Positions 22,551 to 33,599 of a stretch of 64,000 nt of DNA are shown here, in pieces (the first letter of the stretch is position 1; each line of letters starts with the position of its first letter). Source of the stretch: Platanthera guangdongensis (Eukaryota > Streptophyta > Magnoliopsida > Asparagales > Orchidaceae); the NCBI GenBank assembly GCA_039583875.1, contig CM077160.1:111619314-111683313 (forward strand). Reading direction: 5' to 3'. The translations under genes were made by a program, and so were the position numbers. The notes beneath the pieces are model-generated. The model searched no databases. It had not been told where the DNA came from and saw nothing but the letters and a program-made list of their open reading frames with translations.

Positions 22551-22896
22551 TATATTACAATTAGACACGAGGTGTTTCATCAAAATGTACATAATTAGAG
22601 ATATTATGTGAGGTAGTCAATAAAAATGTATCTTAGAGAAGCGATGATTGATAAAAAATCTCATTAGAGGGGATGCAACTTCTTTAGGATATTGATCACA
22701 AATTTTACCCGACTTATTTTCTTACTAACATTTCATTTTAAAATATTATATCTTTAATTTAAATCTTACAAAATACCATTGTGATTACATATAAATATTT
22801 ATAATATGGTGTCTAAAAAGTCTGGGCCCAGGAAGCCCGTCTGGGCCTGACAAGGCTCGGGCTAGGCCTATGGGACCTAACAAGGCCCTTTTTGAC
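22551..22896. other. Non-coding flank, target of copia D
   Basis: AT-rich, then a G/C box with GGGCCC and GGGCTAGGCCT near 22830-22870 that resembles the end of a DNA transposon. No gene is seen. Confidence 0.35.
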
Positions 22897-23865
22897 TGAA
22901 AGAATTGGTTTCAAGATGTTCTAAATACCTAGAGGGGGGTGAATAGGTTCAATTCTTTTTCTTTCTTAGGCAGATAATTCTATCTAGTTTAGCAATGTAT
23001 TCAGCAGAACATCCAACACAGCATTCATATACACAGCATTCACAGATTGCACACAAATTTTATAGTGGTTCCCCAAATGATGGGTACATCAACTTTCCCC
23101 CTTCGCCTATCTAGCAGTGTACTAGATTCGGCCTAACTTCCTTCCTTCTTCTCAGATCCGCAGATCTTACAGCTCAGAACCAAGAATGGTTCCTACAACT
23201 CAGAGTGAATCCACACTCCTACAACTCAGGCACAAGCCCTACCTCAGCCTCTTCCACAGGCCTACAACTCAGAGTGACACCCACTCCTACAACTCAGGCA
23301 ACAGCCCTACCTCAGCCTCTATCACAGGCCTACAACTCAGGGAACAGATTCCCCTACCTCAGGCACACAGCCCTACCTCAGCCTTTATAATTTAGGCTTA
23401 CAACTCAGAGATGTAAATCTCCTACACTCAGATCTAGTATAGATCCTACAAAATTATTGATTAAAAGTTGTTGATATCTTCAACCAGATGGAGAGAGAAT
23501 TGGTTGAAGGCTTTTTGATCAGTTCTTGATAGAACTGGCTTCTTAAGGATCAACCTGACTTAGCTTTCTTCAAAGTTTCTTGAATCTGAACACAGTAGGG
23601 TTGATCTTCTTGATGCTGGAGTTGATCTTCAATCTTCCTCCTTCAGATATTAATCTGAACTCTTCAGGCAAACTGTTCAGGATCTGCCTTCACTAGATGA
23701 GATCTTCTCACCTTCTTATTTTTCTCTCACTACAATCTGTTGATTGTTTCTTTCTCTTCTTATGGATTCTCAATCCTTCAGAGATAATAATAGATCAGCT
23801 ATTTGTTATCTGTTGTTGTTCTTCTTGTTATTATCTGTGTTGTCTGATTGTTGAGAGAGCACATC

Positions 23866-23873
23866 TATGTATA
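23866..23873 (-). promoter_or_regulatory. Probable TATA box of LTR D (variant)
   Basis: Minus strand TATACATA, at the position of TATAAATA in the related LTR of G (45886-45879); one base differs from the canonical form. Confidence 0.5.
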
Positions 23874-24039
23874 GGCTTCATCCATGATAACTGGCTGTTC
23901 CGGTTTCAAACAGTCTCCTGACATCTCTGACAGGTGTGACAGCAATCTCAGTAATGATAGCTGTCAAGTCTTCACTTGTATTACTTCAGCCTTCAATTAA
24001 CTTTGACTCAGCAGCAAAAAAAATGTCAACTGAATTCTT

Positions 24040-24470
24040 CATATGTGTTGACACACATAGTACATGTGTCGACACAAGTCTTGTTGTTGTCGACACAGCT
24101 TCTGTGGAATGTGTCGACACAAGTTCTGTGTGTCGACACAAACACTCCTTGTCTTAACAAAGTTGGTGTCGACAGAATTCTGGTGTGTGCCGACACAAGT
24201 TCTGTGTGTCGACATAGTCGTTGTCGACAGAATTCTGGAATGTGTCGACAGCTCCTCTGTGTGTCGACTCAGCTCCTGATAATGTCGACACAAGTTTGGC
24301 CCTTAGTGTCGACACAGCATTATTGACAGATTTTCTGTGTGTCGACACAAATTCTGGATGTCGGCACAATCTGGCCCTTGGTGTCGACACAACGTTGTCG
24401 ACAGATTTTCTGTGTATCGACACAAATTCTGGATGTCGACACAATCTGGCCCTTGGTGTCGACACAGCCA
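24040..24470 (-). repeat. GTGTCGACAC palindrome array in LTR D
   Basis: About fifteen copies of (G)TGTCGACA(C) or one-base variants, every 20-45 bp, separated by short variable text such as TTCTGTGT. It lies in the U3 part, between LTR start and TATA box. Confidence 0.9.
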
Positions 24471-24891
24471 TTCCCAGGTGTTGATGCTTGTACTTAGAAA
24501 ATTTTCCTTTCCATTTTCTTAACCTGCACATGATAACTCAAAATAACACCATATACAACTTGATGTATATTATTGAGTTAGGTGAGGCTTCTCCAAATCT
24601 GGGACAGATTTTCCAATGTACCCAACAATCTCCCCCTATTTGGAGAAGTCATAACCCTTAGTCAATGATATACATCACTTATAATAAAATTAATAATATG
24701 ATGTATAAAAACATTCACTGACAGGGAAACATATAAACAAAATAAGTAAATAATTTCATCACAGAATATGATATAACAATATCAATCATGAATCATTGTT
24801 TTGTTTAAAACTTCACAATAGTTTGATGACAATAGATTACATGGAGTTTAAAACTGAAAATTATAATGTTTTATAATCTAGTTAATCTATC

Positions 24892-26439
24892 CTAAGGCTG
24901 ATCAGACTCCTTGATCACTATGCCTTTTCCAGACTGGATCTTTGCTTGTACTGGAGCTTCAGTGTCTTCAGCTGGCTTCTTGCCTTTGATATCCTTCTTC
25001 TTTTATTCTTCAGCCTTAACTCTTTGCCTTTCAAAATAGTGAAAAGGTTTAGGAAAATATTTACTGGGTTCTACTGCTGTGGCAGGTATTCTCCCAACCT
25101 TGTGATCCCTTCTGAACTGCTGAATAACATCTTGTCTTTGCAGATATTTATTCCACTCAACTTCAGAATACCACTTGTCTCTATCATGCATTTTGTCTTT
25201 GACAGCTTGCCAGGCAGTGAGTATAATATTTCTGGAGGTTGGACTCCATCTTTCAAAATCAGGCTTCAGTTCAGCCTGCTCTTTAAATCTTTTCTCTGAA
25301 AGTTGAGCTTCTTGCTCTTTATTCAGTGCTACCTCTGACATTTCTAATTTCTCTATTATAACATTCTTAGTAGCCTCTGGAGAGTTATACATCTGGTGAA
25401 CCAGGTGTTGAATTTCCTAAAAGTTAGAAGGGGGATATATGATTTGAGCTACTTCCTGCGGACCCCCTTCATTTCCTGCAGCTTGAATTCCTGACTCAGC
25501 TGTATTGTCATCATCATATAGGGGTGGATATCCCAGAGTTGCTCTAACAGCATTTGTTATCCATTTGGCATGCTCTGAGCTAGCATTGACTATCAACCTC
25601 TCCCCCTTTATGACTTCTCTTTCAATATGATCCCTGAGATCATTCTTTTGGAACCTTATTTGATTAACCAGATAATTGGTTCATTCTGTATAATAAGCTT
25701 TAAACTTTTGGAGCTGAGTAGAGATGAGTTTCTGAGAGGCTTGAATGGTTGATTTGAAACTAGCTAAATCTTCTTGAAATTTCTTATCAAACTCTGACTT
25801 TTTTTAGCCCTTTCCTCAGATAATGCAGTTGCTTTATTCTTTAATTCAGTAACAATCACATTATGTGATTCAGTAAGATTTTCATTCATTATAATCTGAT
25901 TTTCCAAAACATATCCTTGCTTTATTACTATGTCATCAATTTGTGTCCTTGCCTCTTATTGCTGTTTTGCCAGAAAAACTACAGCATTACCTCCTTTATG
26001 GAAGCAATCTGTTATCTCCCTCTTATTCTGGTTAAATTCAAATCTAATTGATTTTATATCTTGAGCCAAAGAGAACTGAAGATCCTTATGGCTTTCATCC
26101 ATATATTTTTCCATAGCTGCTCTTTGCTCATCCATTTTAATTTGAAGAGCAACCAACAATGAACTGAAATCAACTGTTGGTGATGAGGGTTGTGAGGCTG
26201 TCTGTAAAGCTTTCTTATAAGTTGAGCTTTTCTTCTTGTAAACCATCAATTTCCTCTTCTTTGCTCTTTCTGCCTCTCCATCATCAGATTCAGAAGTACT
26301 TTCTAGATTCACAGTGGCCTTTGGACTTGAGGGCAGCTCCTTATCAGTTCTTGGCAACTCCCCCTCAGTTCTTGGCACAACTTCCTCAGTTCTTACTTCT
26401 TGTAAATCAGGGAATAATTCAATAAGAGTAAATTCTTAT
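24892..26439 (-). pseudogene. Envelope-like ORF of D, C-terminal part
   Basis: Distal half of the envelope-like ORF, cut off from its N-terminus by insertion of B. A Lys-rich region and probable coiled coil (about 26380-25600) have stops and a frame change near 25960 and 25800. The conserved C-terminal module follows (25392-24892): ERWSPTSRNIILTAW and KYFPKPFHYFERQ, which align with the same region of G, E and N. It ends IVIKESDQP. A stop after KAEE near 25003 interrupts the end. Confidence 0.82.
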
Positions 26440-26654
26440 TGTACAACCCCGTATTCACGGAGAGTGGGCCCCAAACAAGTCAAGCGTGTTTTAAAGCTTT
26501 TTGGACATATGGGCACTCTTGGTGGCCAATTTTGGCTTGGCCTTGGAAATATACTAGTAGGGGGAGGAAAAATCTGCCTCTACCTAGTGTCCCTCTTTTG
26601 GGGGCGGGTGCGACAAGTTGGCTAGCACCCGCCCCGTCCTGATAAGTGCGAAGT

Positions 26655-26890
26655 GGCGGGGCGAGACCGGCCGGCGGCCGGGGTCTCGCCCCTGCCCCTT
26701 CCTGCCTGGCGACCTGGCAGGGCGAGACCGGTCGGGGGCCGGGGTCTCGCCCCTGCCCTCTCGTGCGTGGCGGCCTGGCAGGTCGAGACCGGCCGGGGGC
26801 CGAGGTCTCGCCTCTGCCCCTTCTTGCCTGGCGGCCTGGCGGCCTGGCGGGGTGAGACCGGCCAGAGGCCGGGGTCTCACCCTTGCCCCC
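26655..26890 (+). repeat. Four GC-rich hairpin units in 5' LTR of B
   Basis: Units of about 60 bp, each with GGGGCGAGACC, a GGCCGGGGGCC-type centre and GGTCTCGCCCC, so every unit can fold on itself. The same array recurs at 31180-31412 in the 3' LTR. Confidence 0.88.
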
Positions 26891-26993
26891 CTATTTTTAC
26901 CCCTTTACCCCCGGTGTGGTTGTTTCCTATTGGCCCAAGGTGTATTTGGCGTAGGGGTATTTCAGGCATTTTGGCCCATGGGATTTGGAAAAC

Positions 26994-27001
26994 TATAAAT
27001 A
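26994..27001 (+). promoter_or_regulatory. TATA box of 5' LTR B
   Basis: TATAAATA about 290 bp before the LTR end. The 3' LTR has AATAAATA at this place. Confidence 0.7.
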
Positions 27002-27292
27002 GACCCCCTTGGGTGCCTTTGGGGAGGGACTTTCTTAGCTTCCTCCTCCCTTAGCTCCTTCTTGGTACAGTAGAGAGAGCTCCTCCAAGGCACCCTAGCT
27101 CGAGCAATGGCTAGGGAGGGGAAGTGCTCAGGTAGCCTTCCGGGTGTGAGTTGGGACCTCCGCGCTAGAGCCGAGGGTCTTTTCATAGTTTCCTAAGTCT
27201 CTGGTCCGTGACATTCTCCCGAGTGTAGTAGGTGTGAGGTCACCCCTCTTTAGGGGCCCCGAACTCCACATAGGCCATTTTTGGCTTCAACA

Positions 27293-27315
27293 CTTTTGGT
27301 GCGGTGAGTGTGGAG
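27293..27315 (+). other. Presumed primer binding site region of B
   Basis: The text after the 5' LTR is CTTTTGGTGCGGTGAGTG; C has GTTCTGGTGCGGTGAGCG at the same place. The conserved TGGTGCGGTGAG core is where a tRNA 3' end should pair, but I cannot assign the tRNA. Confidence 0.5.
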
Positions 27316-27348
27316 AGTGACCAACACAGAAGATCTCGAGAGAGTGTC

Positions 27349-28796
27349 ATGACGGGAGGTCAAGGAGGTGGTGATGATCTCGGCGAGCTCCCCAGCCCAG
27401 GACCCTTTGTTGGGAGGCAAGAGTTCATGGCCTCCACCAAGGTATCATGGAGATACTGTGAAACATTACTCCTCAGGGTGGCAGCTCCACCCCAACCCCC
27501 CAGGAGCTAGCTCCCCTCCCTCACGATGAGTCGACTCCCAGGGGTCTAGGCGAGATGACCCCAGCGGGGGGAGAAGGAAGTGCACCAGGAAGAAGGCCGG
27601 GGAAGGAAAGGATGGGAGATGGGGTCGAGCGAGACCTCATTGGCCGGGAGCTGTTCTCCAGCCCGACGAGTGCCAACCTCCCAGGCGAGCAGGTTGCGCG
27701 AGAAGAGGTGGCGAGACCACCCCTTAGGGGGTCACCCTTCAGCAAGCTGATCATCTCAGCTCCCATTCCCGAGGGGTTCAGAGAGCCTGACATGGCTTAC
27801 TACATCGGGAAGGATGATCCCGTCCAGCACCTGTAGTGGTTCGAGGATGCGGTCTCCATCAGGCCGATGACAGATGCCTTCAAGTGTCGGCTCTTTGCGA
27901 TCATATTGAAGGAGAAGACAAGGGACTGGTTTCATCAACTCCCTCCGAGGTCGATTTATGGGTTTGAGAACTTGAGCCGGAGCTTCCAGCTTCGCTTCTC
28001 CACCTCCAAGAAGAGGAAGAAGAGTCCTGAATCCATCTTTCTGATAAGGCAGAGGGCCGAGGAGTCTCTGGCCCACTACGTTGATAGGTTCCAGGAAGAG
28101 ATCCTGGATATCCAGGAGATGTCAGGGTATTCTCTCCAGATGGCCTTCACCGTTGGGCTTAAGGAGGGCTTCTTCAAGATGAGCTTGACCCGGAAGGCCC
28201 CCCTCTCCTTCGAGGAGCTGATGGAAAGGGCGGCAGAGGATATTGCCATGGAGGCAGCCAACCCGGCATTTGTCAAGAGGTTGGCAAAGTTGACGGAGGT
28301 GGAGTCTAAGGGGCAGGGTGGCTCAAGGCATCAGGAAGGAAGAAGAAGAGAGGAGCAAAGAGCTCAGGGGTTCCAAGGACAGGAGGGTCCGGAACCAGGC
28401 TGGAGGCAGCAGGGAGGACCTGCCCAAGGTCTAGGAAGAGCTCTCATCCAAGGAGGGGGGAAGTTTCATGGGGGCCAAGGGAGGTATAACTTCCGGAGGC
28501 AAGCCCCAAGGCAGCCCTTGCCCGCGCCGCAGCAAGCCTTGGCGATAGGAGGGGGAAGAGGTAACATGAGAGAACGCCCAGCCTGCCGAAAGAGGGGAGA
28601 AAGAGCATTGCTGTACTGTGACTTCCACCAGGTGGAGGGGCACGCCACAGCTACCTGCCCCGAGTTCCTGGAAGTGAGGGGGCGAGAGGCCCTGCCCAGC
28701 CACAGCCACCAGTGCGGGATGAAGAGGTTCTGCCCAGAGAAGGAGGCGATGATGTGTGTGAGGACCGGGTCGATGTCGGGCCCCGAGGCAGTATAG
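27349..28796 (+). pseudogene. gag: Tat-like gag of element B (broken)
   Basis: Capsid/nucleocapsid protein. It starts with MTGG at 27349, the same start as in C. A frame change lies between 27500 and 27555, and a TAG interrupts the frame near 27835, where C reads QHVQWFED. The retrotransposon gag domain is clear at 27867-28300: MTDAFKCRLFAI, DWFHQLPPRSI, FSTSKKRKK and HYVDRFQEEI. A Gly/Gln/Arg-rich stretch follows, then the Tat-type zinc finger YCDFHQVEGHATATC near 28615. The frame is lost near 28720, before the protease. Confidence 0.88.
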
Positions 28797-29479
28797 CGGT
28801 GATCCACGGTGGAGTGGGGGTTGAGGCCACTCGGAAGGCAAGCCTCCATGTCATGTACCGAAGGAGCGTCGCCTCAACCTCCCAGACACCACCCCAGGAG
28901 GAGAAGATCACCTTCTCGGTGAAGGACCTGCCGGATCATGAGGATCCGTTCTGCGATGCGCTGGTCATCCAGACGGCCATCGAGGGCTACATCGTCTCCC
29001 GGATCTTGGTTGACAACGGAAGCTCCGTCAACGTCGTTTTCAAGAAGGTGTTTGACGAGATGAAGGTAGAGTCAAGGAGGGTGTTGGCCTCAGACGGACC
29101 CCTGTTTGGATTTTCAGGGGAGAGGAAGGAAGTGGAAGGTGGAGTTGGACTCCAAGTAAAGTTGGGAGGGGCTTCAAGGAACTGTCGGTTCGTCATTGTT
29201 GACGCTCCAAGCAGCTACAACGCCAGCTTCGGAAGGCCCCTCATCAGCGCCTTCCGTTGCGTGCCGTCTTCCTTCCACCAATGCCTCAAGTTCAGCTCCG
29301 GAGGGATCCAGGTCAGAGTTAAGGGAGACTCCAGGATGATAAGGCAGTGCTACGTCACGGCCGTCAACATCATCTCTTGGTTTTCCAAGGCAGAGGAGAT
29401 GGAGAAGATCATGGAAAGCCTGAGCAAGATGGAGGTCTCCGAGGGGAAGGATGATGGCCATCACACCCAGGCCCCCTGA
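28720..29479 (+). pseudogene. Tat-like aspartic protease of element B
   Basis: The retropepsin-type domain is centred on ILVDNGSSVNVVF near 29005, with the DxGS active-site form common in Tat elements, followed by SFGRPLISAFRCVPSSFHQCLKF (given here in two adjoining parts of one domain, about 29227-29295). It is open from 28712 to the stop at 29477, in a different frame from gag, so a frame shift separates the two. The ORF ends in a short acidic tail. No RT coding follows. Confidence 0.85.
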
Positions 29480-29618
29480 GGGAGCCTCGCCTCGCAGTAG
29501 TTTTTTCCCTTTTCTTGTCTTGTAACAAGTGCTACCCCTGACCAGCTGAAGTCAGGGGACCATGTAATCCATATTTTCCCCGTTTGAGGATGTAGGATGT
29601 GGTAAGGTTTGATTAAGA

Positions 29619-30330
29619 TGCTTAGTCCCTTTACTCCGATGATGATTCCGCGGCCAGACTCTCACTAGCTAGCAGGGAAGGTTGATCTCTCGTGGTAGCC
29701 CAAGTCCCTTTGCTCCGATGATGATTCCGCGGCCAGGCTCTCACTAGCTGGCAGGGCAGGTTGATCTCTCATGGTAGCCCAAGTCCCTTTGCTCTGATGA
29801 TGATTCCGCGGCCAGGCTCTCACTAGCTGGCAGGGCAGGTTGATCTCTCGTGGTAGCCCAAGTCCCTTTGCTCCGATGATGATTCTGCGGCCAGGCTTTC
29901 ACTAGCTGACAGGGCAGGTTGATCTCTCGTGGTAGCCCAAGTCCCTTTGCTCCGATGATGATTCCGCGGTCAGGCTCTCACTAGCTGGCAGGGTAGGTTG
30001 ATCTCTCGTGGTAGCCCAAGTCCCTTTGCTCCGATGATGATTCCGCGGTCAGGCTCTCACTAGCTGGCAGGGCAGGTTGATCTCTCGTGGTAGCCCAAGT
30101 CTCTTTGCTCCGATGATGATTCCGCGTCCAGGCTCTCACTAGCTGGCAGGGCAGGTTGATCTCTCGTGGTAGCACAAGTCCCTTTGCTCCGATGATGATT
30201 CCGTGGCCAGGCTCTCACTAGCTGGCAGGGCAGGTTGATCTCTCGTGGTAGCCCAAGTTCCTTTGCTCCGATGATGATTTTGCAGCCAGGCTCTCACTAG
30301 CTGGCAGGGCAGGTTGATCTCTCGGAGGGT
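29619..30330 (+). repeat. 79-bp tandem repeats of element B, about 9 copies
   Basis: The unit includes AAGTCCCTTTGCTCCGATGA, TGATTCCGCGGCCAGGCTCT, CACTAGCTGGCAGGGCAGG and TTGATCTCTCGTGGTAGCCC. Copies are very similar. They lie between the protease stop and the polypurine tract. Confidence 0.93.
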
Positions 30331-30895
30331 GGGTAGGTAGGCCTCACCTCGAGAGGGATTTCGTTGTCAGGCTCTCACTAGCTGGCAGGGCCAGTGACAC
30401 CTCTCGTGGAGGCTAAGTGTTCTTTACCCCAAGGCCGTCTCGTCACCCAGGCTCCCATTAGCTGGCTTGACAGGTTGACCCCTCGGGGAGGCCAAGTGTT
30501 TTCACCTCGAGGCCGTCTCGTCACCCAGGCTCCCATTAGCTGGCTTGACAGGTTGACCCTTCGGAGAGGCTAAGTGTTTTCACCCCAAGGCCGTCTCGTC
30601 ACCCAGGCTCTCATTAGCTGGCTTGACAGGTTGACCCCTCGGGGAGGCTAAGTGTTTTTATCCGGAGGGGGGCTCGCTACCTAGGCTCCCATAGCTGGCA
30701 TGGCAGGTTGACCCCTTTGGGGGGTGAAGTATTTTTTACCCGGAGGGGGTCTCGCCACCCAAGCTCCCATAGCTGGCATGGCAGGTTGACCCCTCCGGGG
30801 GGTGAAGTATTTTTTACGCGGAGGGGGTCTCGTCACCCAGGCTCCCATCAGCTGGCTTGACAGGTTGACCCCCCGGAAAGGCGCGCAAGAAAATT
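30331..30895 (+). repeat. Diverged second tandem block of element B, about 7 copies
   Basis: Units of about 75-80 bp share CAGGCTCCCATTAGCTGGC and GACAGGTTGACCCCTCGG with the preceding array but differ elsewhere (GCCGTCTCGTCACC). They probably derive from the same ancestor. Confidence 0.85.
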
Positions 30896-30966
30896 ACACT
30901 CAGTGAATACGTTGGGTTGGACATTTCTTTCCGAGCTTGTGACAACCTCGAAAAGAGCGGGGATTG

Positions 30967-31829
30967 TGTACAACCCCGTATTCGTGGAGAGTGGGCCCCA
31001 AACAAGGAAAGCGCGTTTTTAAGCTTTTTGGACATATGGGCACTCTTAGTGGCCAATTTTGACTTGGCCTTGGAAATATACTAGTATGGGGAGGAAAAAT
31101 CTGCATCCCCCCAGTGGCCCTCTTTTGGGGGGCGGGTGCGACAAGTTGGCTAGCACCCGCCCCATCCTGATAAGTGTGAAGTGGTGGGGCAAGACCGGCT
31201 GGGGGCCGGGGTCTCGCCCCTGTCCCTTCCTGTCTAGCAGCCTGGCGGGGCGAGATCGGCCGGGGGCCGGGGTCTCGCCCCTGCCCTCTCGTGCGTGGCG
31301 GCCTGGCGGGGCGAGACCGGTCGGGGGTCAGGGTCTCGCCCCTGCCCCTTCTTGCCTGGCGTCCTGGCGGGGTGAGACCGGCCAGAGGTTGGGGTCTCGC
31401 CCTTGCCCCACCCCCCCTGTTTTTACCCCTTTACCCCCCCCCCCCCCCCGGTGTGGTTGTTTCCTATTGGCCCAAGGTGTATTTGGCGTAGGGGTATTTC
31501 GGGTATTTTGGCCCATGGGATTTGGAAAACAATAAATAGACCCCCTTGGGTGCCTTTGGGGAGGGACTTTCTTAGCTTCCTCCTCCCTTAGCTCCTTATT
31601 GGTAGAGTAGAGAGAGCTCCTCCAAGGCACCCTAGCTCGAGCATTGGCTAAGGAGGGTAAGTGCTCAGGTAGCCTTCCGGGTGTGAGGTGGGACCTCCGC
31701 ACTAGAGCTGAGGGTCTGTTCATAGTTTCCTAAGTCTCCGGTCCGTGACGTTCTCCCGAGTGTAGTAAGTGTGAGGTCACCCCTCTTTAGGGACCCCGAA
31801 CTCCACAGAGGCCATTTTTGGCTTCAACA
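30967..31829 (+). repeat. 3' LTR of gypsy B, 863 bp
   Basis: Direct copy of 26440-27292 with a longer C-run near 31435. Preceded by a purine tract (30951-30964) and followed by CTTGT, the right target-site copy. Confidence 0.92.
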
Positions 31830-33075
31830 CTTGTTGTTGTTGAACTGGAGGAATATCTGTTGCTTGAACATTTGAAGGAATATCATCTAAGGCAGATGTA
31901 TTATCCATAGATATATTCTGTGCAGGGATGTTGTCATGATGTGTATGTTAAACATCAGATAGAAGCATAGTTAATGTATCTGGCTCAGTATCCAGTATTG
32001 ATTGATTAATATCACCAATTACCTCAAGAACTGTTTGAGTGGCTATTTCACTCTCTAAAGCAGCTTGCTTTTTCTCTAGAGCACTATCTGAAGACAAGAC
32101 TTGTTGTTGAACTGGAGAAAGTTCATTTGCTCCCCCTAGGGAAGGCACATCCTGAGCTTGATCCAGTGGAATGGTATTTTCTGAAATAAACTCCCACTGC
32201 ATCTGACTATCATTTACAATCTTAGGAGCAGATGATTTCCTTATAGTTTCTTGTTGTTCTTCATTTGAACTGAAGATTACTTGTTCTTCTGAATCAATAG
32301 AAGATTCAGGCTTCCTGGGTATTGTCTCTTTCTTTATCTGTTGTGGTTATTTTTGTGGTGTTGAACCATCTTTTGTCAGAACTCTTTCCCACCTGGATAG
32401 TATTTTCAAATCCATCCTTCTCAAGTGATTTATTCTAGATCCAGTGGTATGGTTCAGCACTTCAGGAATATTTATTGCCAGATACAAACTCAGAATTCTA
32501 CCTAGATTAGGTTTCTTCAGGCTTTCCTTGATCTTATCAAAAATTACTGCAGACCAGTTAGTCTTTATTCTGAAAATTATTCTGGTCATCAAGCTGAACA
32601 TATAGGCTGAGATCATATCATGTCCACCTGGCTTACAGAGAATTACTTTTCCAACAATCTCTGAGAGAAATTTTCATTGTGAATTCATTCCTTTCCTTTG
32701 CATGGATGATTCAATCCTAGTGTTGGGATACAGGCCACACCATTGAAGTGCTTCTTTAGTCATTGAAGATGTAACTTCATCATCTTCCTGAGTCTTGGGC
32801 AATTGAAGTGCTTTCCTCAGTCGCTTTTGGGTAAGTTTCACCTTGCTGCCTTAAATTGATGACTTAATCTTCAAGCCAGTTGAATCCAAGGTTGCTTTTG
32901 TATAGAATTCAAGAATTTCTATCTTCCAGATCTTTGTAGGTTCAGAGACTAGATATTCTAAACCCTTCTCTTGGATTAGGGTTATTACCTCATGAATCTC
33001 AGTCGTCGCACTGTCAAAGGCATTGCGAACTAGCTCATAACCTTCGTTGATGTTGGTCTCCAACTTTGGCGCCAT
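31830..33075 (-). pseudogene. Envelope-like ORF of D, N-terminal part
   Basis: It starts MAPKLETN at 33075, as the intact ORF of E starts MAPRTTAG. Readable blocks are GYELVRNAFDSATTEI, GKVILCKPGGHDMISAYMF, KPNLGRILSLYLAI and RMDLKILSRWERVL, all with counterparts in E (CKPGSHDHISADMF, FGRIISLYLNQ, DRWERRI). Stops near 32851, 32667 and 32347 break it, and an acidic linker region follows (32202-31948). Element B inserted at 31830 separates it from the C-terminal half. Confidence 0.82.
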
Positions 33076-33229
33076 TGATGACGAGAAATTTGAGGAGAAG
33101 AGAGATGAAGGTTTGTCGACTCAAGGTTTGGGTCTCGAAAATGTTGAGAGCTTAGTTGACAAAATTGCTCTATGACCTATTTATAGGTTTGTCAACACAG
33201 AAGGCCAAAAGGCGGGATAATAGAAACTT

Positions 33230-33560
33230 AATGTGTCGACACTGTAGAGATAGTGTCGACACAAACTTCTAATGTCTCGACAGAGTCAGACAACACTATG
33301 TGTCGATACAGTTTGTGATGTGTCGATACAGACTTCTTAATAGTCGACGCTAATATTTGTGTGTCGACACAGACTTCTGTATGTGTCGACACAGCTATCT
33401 AAATGATAGAACTTCTATGTGTCGACACCAAACTCTGAGTGTCGACACCACTATCTCAGCACTATTTTGTTGTGTCGACACAACTTATCTTAAGTGCCGA
33501 CACAAACTACTGTATATCGACACAAATTTTCTTTTGTGTCGACATAAATTCCTATAAGTC
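33230..33560 (-). repeat. GTGTCGACAC array in the pol-to-envelope spacer of D
   Basis: At least ten (T)GTGTCGACAC(A) palindromes or near copies at 20-40-bp spacing, between the RNase H stop and the start of the envelope-like ORF. Same motif as in the LTR of D. Confidence 0.9.
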
Positions 33561-33599
33561 AACATTGATTTACTTAGTCAGAATTACTAAGTTACTCTA

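Larger units (their letters stand above)
22897..24627 (-). repeat. 3' LTR of copia D, about 1.73 kb
   Basis: On the minus strand it starts TGTTGGGTACATTGG right after a GGGGGAGAT tract and ends ATTCACCCCCCTCTAGGT...CTTTCA. It is closely related in ends and layout to the LTR of G (44978-47048). It carries a degenerate CCTACAACTCAGG repeat block near 23170-23430. Confidence 0.85.
26440..27292 (+). repeat. 5' LTR of gypsy B, 853 bp
   Basis: Matches 30967-31829 along its whole length with dozens of differences (about 5% by eye) and indels in C-runs, so the insertion is not recent. It contains a four-unit GC hairpin array and a TATA box. Confidence 0.92.
26440..31829 (+). mobile_element. Non-autonomous Tat-like gypsy element B, complete with both LTRs
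   Basis: Two direct LTRs (26440-27292 and 30967-31829) begin TGTACAACC and end GGCTTCAACA. The target-site copies are CTTAT on the left and CTTGT on the right. The internal region encodes only gag and protease, followed by about 1.3 kb of tandem repeats. RT, RNase H and integrase are absent. A purine tract AAAAGAGCGGGGATT precedes the 3' LTR, identical to that of C. Ends, gag and tract show B and C belong to one group. Confidence 0.92.

Noticed and set aside
24039..24531. Open frames with repeated CVDT/CRHK words in LTR D (also 46100-46968 in G and 33357-33557)
   Set aside because: They are produced by the GTGTCGACAC motif array; several frames and both strands are open at once and the location is LTR or spacer.
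26584..26998. Overlapping open frames in LTR B
   Set aside because: Composition effect of the GC hairpin array; inside an LTR, repeated in the other LTR at 31059-31535.
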